From Ascarosepion bandense (taxonomy: Eukaryota; Mollusca; Cephalopoda; Sepiida; Sepiidae): DNA of 64,000 bases. The position numbers and the translations under genes were made by a program. The first letter of the stretch is position 1, and each line of letters starts with the position of its first letter. Positions 30,576 through 41,314 of the stretch are shown here, piece by piece. The stretch covers positions 2,425,001 through 2,489,000 of the forward strand of contig JBBBDQ010001686.1 of the NCBI GenBank assembly GCA_037127315.1, written 5' to 3'. The notes under the pieces were generated by a model that was not told the origin of the DNA, searched no databases, and was given only the letters and a program-made list of their open reading frames with translations.

Positions 30576-31585
30576 CATATATATAAAAGGCAAGATGCTT
30601 GTGTGTGTCTGTCTGTCTAGCTGTCTGTTTGTTTGTCTGTATGTCCTTTATACAAATCCACAATTTTTATCCGATTCTCACCAAACTTCACACAAATATT
30701 CTTTATGCTTTCGGTCAAGCCATGGACTACTCATTTTTTCCGATTTTTCTCCGATATTTATATATATAAAAGGCAAGTTGCTTGTGTGTGTGTCTATCTG
30801 TCTGTCTGTATGTCCTTTATACAAATCCACAATTTTTATCCGATTTTCATCAAACTTCACACAAATATTCTTTAGGCATCTGGTCAGGTCATGAACTACG
30901 TATTTTTTCCGATTTTCCCCAGATATTGGAAATTGATACCCCAATATTCAATCAGGTTTGATCAAGATCAGTATTTCAGCCCTTTTATCGTGGTTATTGC
31001 GGCAGAATTTGCTCTAACTAGGTAAAATTATAGTTTTTAGTCTCAAACATTAGTAGATCTTCTCAGACGACTCATTTTCCCCGATATCGGAAATCGATAA
31101 AAAAAAAACCGATATTCAACCATCAATATGGCTCATTTTCTCCAATTTTACTCCTGATGGGTGCGATAAATTTTCATGGATTTAGTTTATCCTTGGATGA
31201 CTTATTTGACTCCGATATTGGAAACTGATACCGAGATATCCTATCGGGTCTGATCAAAATTTCAGCCCTTTTATTTTGGTTTTTGCTTCCGGTTTTGCTC
31301 TAAGTAGGTATAATAGTAATTCTTAGTCTCAGCCATGATACTCAGAGGATTTATTTAGCCTTCAAAATTCATTTTGCGACGGAAAACTTATTTGACATCG
31401 ATACAGGAAATCAAAATTTGACTTACATTCATTCATTTTTCTTTCAATCTACGGTTTCGCTTTGATTTGAAACAACTACTGCTTTTTAGTCTTTTTTGCC
31501 AACGTCCAAAGAGTCTGAGCTCCAGGACCATGGATTAGTTTTAAAGCTTTCATTACACCCGAGTAACACTGGGCTATACTGCTAG
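30576..31585 (+). mobile_element. Helitron-like element, 3' complete
   Basis: Ends …ACACCCGAGTAACACTGGGC then TATACTG and CTAG (31582-31585). The left part starts in a TA tract (AAAAGGCAAGATGCTTGTGT) and lacks the TCTAAACTT head of other copies. A ~182-bp piece is repeated inside (30586 and 30768), with TACAAATCCACAATTTTTAT in both. No Rep/helicase domain. Confidence 0.7.
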
Positions 31586-31670
31586 TATATATATATATAT
31601 ATATATATTAATGCAGGTTTCATTGAATAATATAGACAAGTTTTGTCTATTAATTTTGTGTAGGATCTGT

Positions 31671-31878
31671 TCATACCGTCTGATATACTTGATGGTGATA
31701 TCGTTGAAAGACAACAAAAAATATCTTAAATGTTCTATGTTTACTGTGTGTTAATATTTACTCTTTGATAATGGCCTATGTGAGTCGAAAGCTTAGACCC
31801 AATAAAAAAATCAACAATTACTGTGATTTTTTGTTGTCTTTCAACGATATCGCCATCAAATATATCAGACGGTATGAA
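31671..31878. repeat. foldback repeat with hammerhead-like loop
   Basis: ATACCGTCTGATATACTTGA…GTTGAAAGACAACAAAAAAT is mirrored by ATTTTTTGTTGTCTTTCAAC…ATATATCAGACGGTAT. The loop carries TTTGATAATGGCC…GTCGAAAGCTTAGAC and AATAAAA, similar to the motifs at 18588 and 27293. Confidence 0.7.
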
Positions 31879-31954
31879 AAAATGCTGCCAAAATACACAC
31901 AATATATATATATTAGGTGCGATTGGTAAATTGTCGCAATTATTTTATTATTTC

Positions 31955-32046
31955 AAATATTCTTTAGGCTGAGTCTGAGCTCCAGGACCATGAATTAGTT
32001 TTAAAGCTTTCATTACACCCGAGCAGCACCGGGCTATACTGCTCGT
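31955..32046 (+). mobile_element. Helitron-like 3' end fragment
   Basis: GAGCTCCAGGACCATGAATT…ACACCCGAGCAGCACCGGGC then TATACTG and CTCG in place of CTAG. Confidence 0.7.
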
Positions 32047-32228
32047 AATTAATAAAGCTACCAACGATGCTTTGTTTGTGTACCATATCCTTTCAAGTCA
32101 TAAGCGATCATGGTTCTCCATGATTTCCTTTTCTTATTGTGTGTGTATTACCTCGACTTTCTGAAAAAGATAACAGCGTTACTTTCTCGGTGTTTTTTTA
32201 TTCGTTGTATCGGAATTTATTATTCACT

Positions 32229-32470
32229 GTTGGATGTGTGTTGTAATGTGATGGAACGAAAAATCGAAGAGCTGAGTTCGAATTCAAGTCGAATTTGTTT
32301 CATTCGCTTACACACAGATACCCTTGTGAGAGGCATATATTCATCTTTTATCCCTCCAACTATGGCTTAAATATCAGGGCAGATTGGCTTCTATAGCTTT
32401 GGTTGGCAACCGGTCTACCGCAAAAATTAATGGCAAACTACTGCGAGAAAATCTTCTGCGTAGTTTGTCA
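32229..32470 (+). mobile_element. tRNA-derived SINE-1, split by a later SINE
   Basis: Diverged copy with the head GGATGTGTGTTGTAATG (a few bases lost from the Box A region), Box B GAGTTCGAATTCAAG, and body up to CTTCTGCGTAGTTTGTCAT. Its tail (GTCTCGAAAGAGAC, CCCAAGCGTGTATCAC) resumes at 33111 after a tandem-unit SINE. Confidence 0.82.
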
Positions 32471-32474
32471 TATT

Positions 32475-33110
32475 TTTAATCGTATAACCCCAATCGTATC
32501 ACCACTGATGCACAGGGGGCTACGTAAGAGTAAAAAGATTGGAAAAGAGAAAACCGGAAACCACATCCGAAACAGGGAACAAGGGATGAGCCTCTTCACC
32601 TGTTCAATAGACGTGGGTGGAGTTTGAACTGGGCGATAGTTTAGTCTATCTACTCCAATTGAGAAAAAAAAAGAAAAGAGTAAAAAGATTGAAAAAGAGA
32701 AAGCCGGAAACCACATCCTAAACAGAAAACAAGGGATGAGCCTCTTTACCTGTTCAACAGACGTGGGTGAAGTGTGAACCGGGCGATAGTTTAGTCTATC
32801 TACCCCAATTGAAAAAGAAAAAAGAAAAGAGTAAAAAGATTGGAAAAGAGAAAACCGGAAACCACATCCTAAACAGGGAACAAGGGTTGAGCCTCTTTAC
32901 CTGTTCAATAGACGTAGGTAGAGTGTGAACCGGGCGATAGTTTAGTCTATCTACTCCAATTGAAAAAAAAAAGAAAAGAGTGAAAAGATTGGAAAAGAGA
33001 AAGCCGGAAACTACATCCTAAACAGGGAACAAGGGATGAGCCTCTTCACCTGTTCAATAGACATGGGTAGAGTGTGAACCGGGCGATATTTTAGTCTATC
33101 TACTCCAATT
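32475..33110 (-). mobile_element. tandem-unit SINE, 4 units, nested in SINE-1
   Basis: Reverse-strand tail at about 32476-32535 (partly rearranged, lacking CAAGGCGGTAACG) and four ~150-bp units; GGGCGATAG-type blocks near 32632, 32781, 32932 and 33082. Confidence 0.9.
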
Positions 33111-33168
33111 GTCTCGAAAGAGACATAATCACCCAAGCGTGTATCACTTATAGCAACTAAGTAACTCA
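33111..33168 (+). mobile_element. SINE-1 tail, distal part of the split copy
   Basis: GTCTCGAAAGAGAC hairpin and CCCAAGCGTGTATCAC continue the copy interrupted at 32470. Confidence 0.8.
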
Positions 33169-33179
33169 CTGACTGTTTC

Positions 33180-33290
33180 CGACCACAAAACTTGCTCGAA
33201 GCCAACGATAGATCAACAAATCTACTCGACTGTTTAACCTATAGTTGGGAGAACAAGCGATGCATTCATACCTTTCCCAAGGGAAAAATA
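33180..33290 (-). mobile_element. SINE-1 fragment, decayed
   Basis: Reverse strand shows CCCTTGGGAAAGGTATGAAT and a diverged CCAACTATAGGTTAAACAG body. Confidence 0.55.
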
Positions 33291-33815
33291 TGAGGTGAAC
33301 ACGTGAACATTATATTCATGTTTCTCCGGCGTATTAACTTTGCATCCTTTGCTTGTCAGAAATGCTCTGTTGATGTGATGAATTTTGCTTCCTTTAAAAC
33401 TTAATTTAATTATTTGGCGTCAGACGAAATTAATTTTTGTTCATCAAATATGGAATTTAATATTTCACTTTGTTCAATAATCAAGGGAATCGGCATTTCA
33501 AGATGGTATTTTGTTTAATGACATATTCTGTTAGGACGTAGACGGTTACAGCTTCCATGGATTCCTTTTTCTTTAGTTTCTGTTAATTGCCATAAATTCA
33601 TGCGAAATATACCCGGGTGATGTCTCAGTGCCTTCTGTCCGATTTAGAAGTTAATTTCATTTTCTCATGCAGGTTGCCAATCAAGGTTAAAAACCCCAGT
33701 CTACCCACCTATTTAACACATAGTTGAGCGTAGAAGAGACGGTTTCTTGCATTTTCCAAAGGTGCTGGTGCAAAAATGAATTCAGTAGACTCTTCTAGAA
33801 TTCCGTTATGTCGTT
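33291..33815. other. unassigned spacer with SINE-1 remnant
   Basis: GGTTGCCAATCAAGGTTAAA (33672) and ATTTAACACATAGTTGAGCG (33712) are reverse-strand SINE-1 scraps. The remainder is unassigned. Confidence 0.5.
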
Positions 33816-35265
33816 ATTCATATTAATAACACCATTGTTATTATCCATATAGGAGGATGGGCTGAAAAGGTCATAGGCTGAATATGAAGAAGGGTGTTAA
33901 AGCTGTGAAGAATTGCATGCGATAATTTCAATTTATCATATTAATAACTGCATTGTTTTTATCTATATACGAGAATGGGCTGAAAAGATCATAGGCTGAA
34001 CATGAAGAAGGGTGTTAAAGCTGTGAAGAATTGCATGCGATAATTTCAATTTATCATATTAATAACTGCATTGTTTTTATCTATATACGAGAATGGGCTG
34101 AAAAGATCATAGGCTGAACATGAAGAAGGGTGTTAAAGCTGTGAAGAATTGCATGCGATAATTTCAATTTATCATATTAATAACTGCATTGTTTTTATCT
34201 ATATACGAGAATGGGCTGAAAAGATCATGGGCTGAACATGAAGAAGGGTGTTAAAGCTGGGAAGAATTGCATGCGATAATTTCAATTTATCATATTAATA
34301 ACTGCATTGTTTTTATCTATATACGAGAATGGGCTGAAAAGATCATGGGCTGAACATGAAGAAGGGTGTTAAAGCTGGGAAGAATTGCATGCGATAATTT
34401 CAATTTATCATATTAATAACTGCATTGTTTTTATCTATATACGAGAATGGGCTGAAAAGATCATGGGCTGAACATGAAGAAGGGTGTTAAAGCTGGGAAG
34501 AATTGCATGCGATAATTTCAATTTATCATATTAATAACTACTTTGTTTTTATCTATATACGAGAATGGGCTGAAAAGATCATAGGCTGAACATGAAGAAG
34601 GGTGTTAAAGCTGTGAAGAATTGCATGCGATAATTTCAATTTATCGTATTAATAACTGCATTGTTTTTATCTATATACGAGAATGGGCTGAAAAGATCAT
34701 GGGCTGAACATGAAGAAGGGTGTTAAAGCTGGGAAGAATTGCATGCGATAATTTCAATTTATCATATTAATAACTGCATTGTTTTTATCTATATACGAGA
34801 ATCGGCTGAAAAGGTCATAGGCTGAACATGAAGAAGGGTGTTAAAGCTGGGAAGAATTGCATGCGATAATTTCAATTTATCATATTAATAACTGCTTGTT
34901 TTCATCTATATACGAGAATGTGCTGCACAGATCATAGGCTGAATATGAAGAAGGGTGCTGAGCCTGTAAAGAATTGCATGCAATCATTTCAACTTATCTT
35001 ATTAACTGCATTGTTTTTATTCATATATGAGGATGGGCTGAAAAGATCACAGGCTGAACATGAAGAAGGGAGCTAAAGCTGTGAAATTTTGCACGCAATA
35101 ATTTCGACTCTTCTTAGTCATAACTGTATTGTTTCTTTCCAGGTACGAGTGTGGGCTGAAATGTTCATAGGCTGACAATGGTGGAGTGATGCTAGAGTAA
35201 TGAAACCTACATACCTTTATTTCAACTCTAATTATTAATAAATGAATTGTTTCTTTTCAGGTAAA
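33816..35265. repeat. 118-bp tandem array, about 12 units
   Basis: GAGAATGGGCTGAAAAGATC recurs every 118 bp (33856, 33974, 34092 and so on to about 35152). Central units are almost identical; the first and the last three are clearly diverged, as expected from unequal exchange homogenising the middle. Units also contain GAATTGCATGCGATAATTTC. No open frame persists. Confidence 0.95.
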
Positions 35266-35314
35266 ATGACATCTAACTGTTAAAAAACTTAAGTTTAATT
35301 AGTAGCGAAGGCCA

Positions 35315-35440
35315 TTTTTCTGTGCTATATAGACCACGCAAAGGCGTTTGACAACGTACGACACAAGGACATGATAGAGATGTTCGACAACCTCGATAAT
35401 TTCGAAAAGGACACTAGGATAATCAAGAATCTATAGTGGC
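35315..35440 (+). mobile_element. RTE LINE, RT motif-A fragment
   Basis: Translates …DHAKAFDNVRHKDMIEMFDN… up to a stop before WQ. D.AKAFD.VRH is the RT motif-A region of RTE-type enzymes, a part not seen in the other copies. It is cut by a Helitron-like segment. Confidence 0.8.
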
Positions 35441-35976
35441 AGAAACTGCTAATCGAAAAAATCGGTATATAGAAGTTGTCCGATTTTAATCAAATTTGAT
35501 ACACTCATAGACAAAGAGATAAGAAACGATATTCAGAAGTTTCAAGGTTACAGTTCTTACAATAGTGCAGAAAATCGATAATATATATATGTTTGATGTT
35601 TGCGTGTGTGTCTGTTTATCTGCCAGAATATCTGTATTTTTTTTCAGCCCTTTTATTTTAGTTTTTTTTCGGGTTTGGCTCTAAGTAGGTATAATTGTAG
35701 TTCTTAGTCTCAGCCATGATACCATTTACTCAGAGGACATATTTAGCCTTCAAAATTCAGTTTAAAACGAAAAAAACTTATTTGATATCGACACCAGGAA
35801 ATCAAAATTTGACTTACATCATTCATTTTTTTTTTCAGTCTAAGGTTTCGTTTTAACTGGAAGCAACTATTGCTTTTTAGTCTTTCGCGCCAACGTCCAA
35901 AGAGTTTGAGCTCCAGGACCATGGATTAGTTTTAAAGCTTTCATTACGCCCGAGCAACGCGGGGCTATACTGCTAG
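35441..35976 (+). mobile_element. Helitron-like element, 5' truncated
   Basis: Begins inside the family (AATCGAAAAAATCGGTAT), contains a short TA run and TTTGGCTCTAAGTAGGTATA, and ends CCCGAGCAACGCGGGG then CTATACTG and CTAG (35973-35976). Confidence 0.8.
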
Positions 35977-35978
35977 TA

Positions 35979-36034
<56 letters not shown>
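35977..36034. repeat. (TAA)n microsatellite
   Basis: About 18 TAA units next to the Helitron 3' end. Confidence 0.95.
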
Positions 36035-36838
36035 GAGCAGTCAAAGACCGCAAACCTCCGCCAAAGCAATACCGATACCATCTCAGCGATTAGCAAAAAA
36101 TAATGATTAAAATGAGAAAGAATAATTGCAATGAACTTGACCGCTCTCAAGAATGAAAAGACGAAAAAAGAAAAAAACAATGAAAAAAAAAAAAGTGCTC
36201 GACCGCTCTCTAAATTAAATGTATACTTAAAATGAAACAGTAGGGGTTGTAATTCAGTATTTAAAAAGATGCATGGAAGGTAATTCAGTATTTGGCATTT
36301 GAAAGGCAAAAATGAAGTGTTATTAATAAAACCGGAAAAATAACCCAAAAACTTTATACCGTACCAGATCGAAACCCAAATCTAATCAGTTCACGTTAGT
36401 CACGAGACAAATCATCCCTGAAATTTCATCCGGGTCTATCCAGCAGGTCTTGTGATATCTTGACCACGGAAAGACAGACAAATAAACAAACGCAACGGAA
36501 TACAATACCTTCGCCTTCTACTCTTCAGCTGCTTTTCTCGATCTTCCGTGACAGCTACAATCTGTAAGAGTTTAAATGCAACGTCAATTACCATCTCTTG
36601 TTAATTTGACTCATATCTTTCTCTTATCATTTCCCCAATACCCAGTGTGTCTTGTTCTTCTTCCTTTTCCCTTGACTCTCACGTAACTCTCTTCACACCA
36701 GTATTCCCATCTTTCTCTTATCCATTCTCTGACACCCCCTGTAACCTGTTCCTCTTTCTCACTACTCAACTCTCATATAACCCCCTGCGCACCAGTGGCA
36801 GTACTGCCTTGCTTGGAGTGAAACGATTATCTAAAAAA
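36035..36838 (+). repeat. inverted copy of the 9.09-9.88 kb block, ends in LINE tail
   Basis: Reverse complement of 9093-9881: CAGTCAAAGACCGC, CGGGTCTATCCAGCAGGTC, then a LINE 3' piece from 36530 (TACAATCTGTAAGAGTTTAA) to CTTGGAGTGAAACGATTA and an A-run. In both places the order Helitron end, ATT repeat, block, LINE tail is kept. Confidence 0.8.
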
Positions 36839-36880
36839 AAGTAAATGGTTCTTTCTTTTTTTTAATTCAGTACTACGCAA

Positions 36881-37182
36881 GGATGTGCGTTGCGGCGCAG
36901 TGGATATCGGCTCGGAACGAGAAATCGGGGAGCCGAGTTCGAATTCCAGTTGAATCCATTGCATTCAGTTACGCGCAAATACCTTTAGGAAAGGTATTAA
37001 TCCCTCTCTTCCTTCCAGTTATGGGTTAAATAACAGGACAGTTTGGGTTCTATGGCAACCAGTCTACCGCAAAAAACAATGGCAACCTACTGTGGGATAA
37101 TCTTCTGCCCAGTCAGTCGTGTCTCTTTCGAGACATGATCGCCCAAGCGTGTTTCACGTATGGCACTTAACTGACTGACTAG
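36881..37182 (+). mobile_element. tRNA-derived SINE-1, full length with TSD
   Basis: Best reference copy: head GGATGTGCGTTGCGGCGCAG with Box A CGGCGCAGTGG, Box B GAGTTCGAATTCC, body CCTTCCAGTTATGGGTTAAA, hairpin CATGTCTC..GAGACATG. Part of the body (CCTTGG(C/T)(T/C)GG before CAACCAG) is deleted. An 8-bp target-site duplication, CTACGCAA, flanks it (36873-36880 and 37183-37190), direct evidence of retroposition. Confidence 0.93.
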
Positions 37183-37190
37183 CTACGCAA

Positions 37191-37567
37191 ATGTCGCAAA
37201 GAAGAAATGAAATTCATTAGACTTATTATTTCGATTCGTGTTTGTTTAGTTAATTTTTTTTTTATTAAAATGTTGATAATTGATGGAATGCTTAAATTGT
37301 AAAATGAGGCTAGGAATTAGATACAAAGCCAATGAATTTGGAATAAGAGAGAAAGAGAGAGAGAGGGGAGAGAGAGAAAGAGAGAGAGAGAAAAAACAAC
37401 ACTGAATTAAAAAAACATTTAAATCGGAAATATAAAAAAAAACAAAAAAAACTGATCAATCGTTTACCGGAGAGAATGAAATAAAAGTGCTTCAGAGAAA
37501 AGGAAAGCACTGACGTATTTGTTGGTCGATCGATTGTTTGAGCACGAAAACTTTTGGGGAAAATAGA
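37191..37567. other. spacer with (AG)n
   Basis: (GA)n at about 37346-37391; otherwise unassigned. Confidence 0.5.
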
Positions 37568-37571
37568 GTCA

Positions 37572-37602
<31 letters not shown>

Positions 37603-38005
37603 CCCCACCACCTTCTTCTTCTTCTTCACCTCCACCACCCACTTCTTCTTCTTCTCCTCTTTCTTCTTCTTTTTATCCTGCTCCTCATTCTTCTTCTTCT
37701 TCTTCTTCTTCTTCTCCTCCTCCTCCTCCTTCTTCTACTTCTTCTCCTCCTCGTTCTTTTCCTTCTTCTTCTTCTCCTCCTCCTCCTTCTTCTATTTCTC
37801 CTCCTTCTCCTTATTCTTCTTTTCCTCATCCTCTTTTTTTCTTTTCCTATTCCTCCTTCTTCTTTTTCGCTTTCTTCTTCTTCTTCCTCCTCCTCATTCT
37901 CCTCTTTCTTCTTGATCTTCTCTTTTGCTTCTCCTTCTTCTTCTCTACCTCCTCTTTCTTCATCTTTTTCTCCTGGTTCTTCTTCTTTTTCTTCTTCTTC
38001 TTTAT
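37568..38005 (-). repeat. expanded (GAA)n tail of a minus-strand RTE
   Basis: About 440 bp of CTT/CTC/CCT triplets. It starts exactly where the reverse-strand RTE copy ends (…YVLK-type codons, CACATAAAG), i.e. in the place of the 30-50 bp GAA tail in other copies. Confidence 0.88.
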
Positions 38006-38425
38006 GTGTCGTGTCACTTCAGAACGTAGGCGATCATCTTCATTTGCCTCCGTTTCTTCTCGATTTTTCCTCTTTGTATCACTCCAAAACCCTGTTCTGC
38101 TATCCGTTTGCTCAAGTATCTCAAATTTCGCGCGCTGTTTTTCCCTGTCTCTATTTGCCTCAAGGCCTTGTGCAACATCTATGGAGCGCTTAGAAAATCA
38201 ACTATCTGTCCTGCGAGTATTAGATTCACCAAACCCTCCTTCCGCATTAAGTGTGTCAAGAACCTCAGCTGTCTTTTCCTGATATTAAGTATGAGTTTTC
38301 TTCTCTTTTGCATCCTCCCCAACACCTCGTCGTTGCTGACGTGCTCGTTCCATGGTATCCTCAGCACCCTTCTGTAGAACTAAATTTCTGCTGCCTCAGC
38401 CTCCCCTTCATCCTTAAAATGATCG
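38006..38425 (-). mobile_element. RTE LINE fragment, degenerate
   Basis: Reverse strand: EHVSNDEVLGRM…KRRKLILNIRKRQLRFLTHLMRKEGLVNLILAGQI, followed by a diverged end with a frameshift near 38190 and finally ATGATCGCCTACGTTCTGAAGTGAC. 5' truncated around the TIQHYGS region. Confidence 0.87.
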
Positions 38426-38668
38426 TCCAGTATTTGCTATTCTACAAACAAGGATGATCTAATGTGCTTTTGATAGTATGTAGGTTTTACGGAATATGTT
38501 TACTAAGCCCAAGGCAAACCAACTTTGAATTTCAGTCGCGTTCCTTATATTCTTTGATAAAGTCTAACAGAGGACGAAACACGTTAGCTAAGAAGGGTTT
38601 TTCCCCTTGTCTTTATATTTCTCAATCTTTCTCTCTCTCCCTCTCTCTCTATATATATATAGACAGAC

Positions 38669-38699
<31 letters not shown>

Positions 38700-39431
38700 T
38701 ATTTGATTTCGTTTAGACTGTTGGTCATTCGTGGTCGAGATGTCTAAGACGCACCAGATCAATTGGTAGCTTCCCCTATGTGGATACGTTAAACAGCTTC
38801 AAATTCTGCCGAATGACACGCATTTTCTTAAGAAAAATTTATCGTAAATAATCAGGCCGGGAGAAACAAATATATATACTGTTTGATTATGAACAGAATA
38901 TCTACTTAAATACGAGTTTCGATCAAGAATAATGTTTAAACAAATCATTTCAAATTGTTGGTTGTTTATAACCATTTCGTTAATTTTCGTTAATTTCCGT
39001 AACATGTTTACATTTGTTGATATTACAATACATTTCAGTGCAGATATGTTTATTTGCGTTAATCGAAAATTGTTTTATATAGGCTTGATATAACTTCGTT
39101 TAGACTGTTGGTCATTCGTTGTCGAGAGGTCTAAGACGCGCCACATCAATTGGTGGCTTCCCCTATGTGGATATGGGTCGTAGATTCGAATTCTGTCAAA
39201 AGACAGGCATTTTCGTAACAAAAATTTATCGCAAATAATAAGGCCGGTAGAAATAAATATATATACTGTTTGAATATCAACAGAATATCTACTAAAATAA
39301 GAGTATCGATCAAAAATAAATCAAAAAACAAATAATAACCTTTTCCTCTTTAAAAACTAAATTCTACTTGAAAGGAACAAGATATCAAGATGGCGAAGAA
39401 ATGCAACGGGAACGACACTGGATAATGTATT
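38426..39431. repeat. two copies of a ~220-bp unit plus AT-rich DNA
   Basis: GTTTAGACTGTTGGTCATTCG and the next ~220 bp occur at about 38708 and 39096. (TA)n and (GA)n lie at 38643-38700. A decayed hammerhead-like motif (TTTGATAAAGTC…GACGAAACACG) is at 38550-38590. Short minus frames across both units are not credible genes. Confidence 0.65.
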
Positions 39432-39610
39432 GGAGACTAAACTATCGCCCGGTTCACACTCCACCCACATCTATTGAACAGGTGAAGAGGCTCATCCCTT
39501 GTTTCCTGTTTAGGATGTGGTTTCCGGCTTTCTCTTTTCCATTCTTTTTACCCTTACGTAGCCCCCTGCGCATCAGTGGCGTTACCGCCTTGCTTGGGGT
39601 GATATGATTA
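39432..39610 (+). mobile_element. tandem-unit SINE, single unit plus tail
   Basis: Begins GGAGACTAAACTATCGCCCG with a small deletion of GTAGATA, then one unit and the tail CCCCTGCGCATCAGTGGCG…GATATGATTA with an A-run. Confidence 0.92.
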
Positions 39611-39732
39611 AAAAAAAAATGTATATGGCTTCAGAAGTGAACTACATCGAAGGAGATTAAACGCTGAATTGATGGTTTAGTTTTCGTGATTTTAGCACCC
39701 GTACTGATTTAATCAGTTATCCCTCTTTCAAT

Positions 39733-40010
39733 CTCTGATGAGCCGTGATACAGCGAAACAGGCTTGTATGTGGATGACTAATTATGCTCTCGTTACAAAT
39801 GAGCTCTCTAGAGGGGGAAATTTTAAAAACAGTCTACGACTTCTACGACTTACGCATTGCTCTGCAGACACAAACTGAGTTCTCTCGGTTGTTGGCCTGT
39901 GTATACACCATGTTTATCTAACACGCCAGCAGCTTAGGTTGTAGAAAATCCGACTGACACTAAAAAAGTCGAGTTTCGATCCCGGCTGAAAGAAAGTGAT
40001 CGAAAGTGAT
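39733..40010 (+). mobile_element. hammerhead/Pol III repeat, second copy
   Basis: Same order as 20448-20745: CTGATGAGCC..ACAGCGAAACAGG (hammerhead with one stem II mismatch and no matching stem I partner upstream), the GAGCTCTCTAGAG middle, Box A-like CAGCTTAGGTTGTAG, and Box B-like GAGTTTCGATCCCGG. It starts almost at the ribozyme core, consistent with integration of a cleaved or truncated RNA. Confidence 0.7.
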
Positions 40011-40111
40011 GTGCTGTGACACTGTTTTGGAATTATTTTCGCAGTGGAAGCTAGTATTTGTGCTAAAACGTTAGGAACTTGATATAATTTGTATTACGCA
40101 ATGTAATCTTG

Positions 40112-40622
40112 CCAGCGTCTGCGAGTGTTCTTAGCTCGGTTTTGTGTCGAGGTACCCTGGATAAATATCGAAAATCGATAATCGAAAAAATCGGGTTATA
40201 GAAGGAGTGGTCCGATTTTAATCAAATTTGATACACACATGGACATAGAAAATAAGAAACGATATTCAGAAGTTTCAAGGTTGCTGTTCTTACAATAGTG
40301 CAGAAAATCGATAGTATATATATATATATAAAAGGCAAGATATTTGTGTGTGTGTCTGTTTATCTGTCTGTATGTCCTTTATACAAATCCACAATTATTG
40401 TCCGATTCTTACCAAACTTCACACAAATATAACTAAATAACAGGAAATCAAAATTTGACTTACATCCATTGATCTTTCTTTCAGTCTACGGTTTCGCTTT
40501 AACTGGAAACAACTGTTGCTTTTCAGTCTTTCATGCCAACGTTCAAAGAGTCTGAGCTCCAGGACCATGGATTAGTTTTAAAGATTTCTTTACACCTGAG
40601 CAACGCCGGGCTATACTGCTAG
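40112..40622 (+). mobile_element. Helitron-like element, internally deleted
   Basis: From GCCAGCGTCTGCGAGTGTTC through a short TA run to CCTGAGCAACGCCGGG, CTATACTG and CTAG (40619-40622). The middle block with TCTAAGTAGGTATAATTGTA is missing here but present alone at 40665-40750. Confidence 0.8.
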
Positions 40623-40664
40623 TTATTATTAAATTTTAAAAGGTTATATTTAGTTATGTTCTCT

Positions 40665-40746
40665 TTCTCTTTTTTTAGTTTATGCTTTGGGTTTGGCTCT
40701 AAGTAGGTATAATTGTACTTCTTAGTCTCAGGCATGATACCATTTA

Positions 40747-40750
<4 letters not shown>
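40665..40750 (+). mobile_element. Helitron-like internal fragment
   Basis: GGGTTTGGCTCTAAGTAGGT…GCATGATACCATTTACT, the piece absent from the neighbouring copy. Confidence 0.7.
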
Positions 40751-40777
<27 letters not shown>

Positions 40778-40917
40778 GGTGGTTCAGCAGTAGATGGAAG
40801 TATTTGGTTATTCTATTATAATGATGTTCATTATGATTATGATATTTTTGCTATACTATTATAAATTTTATAACTAAATTCATCAAAATGTTATACGTTT
40901 TCTTTTCAGATAATTCA

Positions 40918-41314
40918 CAGAAACGATAATGTCGAATAATTTAAATATTGATGAAAGAACATCAAAGTGTATGTTAAAAGTGTATGTGAAATCTCAAAAT
41001 TCTGAAACCGTTAGAACAAAATGGGTTGAACTATTTGGTACTTAAGCCCCAAAGAGACAAAGCATTTATTACATTTGTGCCACTGGTTGAATTCTTTAAA
41101 CTCCAAAGACTGATCAACTCAAGACCGTCTGCGCAGAGGATCAGAAATAACTTGTCATCAAAGCATTTAATTTGATAAAAATTAAGCGCTTTTGTATTAT
41201 TGTACACAATAAAATTTAATTGTCAATTGTTTTAGTAAATATAATTTAAAAGTAACCTCAAATAAATTTTATCATTTACAGACAACCTACACTTGGACAC
41301 CTCTGTAGATAGAT
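40918..41314 (+). pseudogene. family-D transposon with DUF4817-like transposase relic
   Basis: A 37-codon frame at 40930-41043 reads MSNNLNIDERTSKCMLKVYV… to …KWVELFGT stop, followed in frame by APKRQSIYYIC. This resembles the N-terminal helix-turn-helix (DUF4817) region of some mariner-like transposases. No catalytic domain remains. The right end ATTTTATCATTTACAGACAACC…TGGACACC-CTGTA is also at 41.97-42.02 and 42.12-42.16 kb, where it reads GGACAACCCTGTATATA, a plausible terminal repeat next to TA. Assignment is tentative. Confidence 0.5.
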
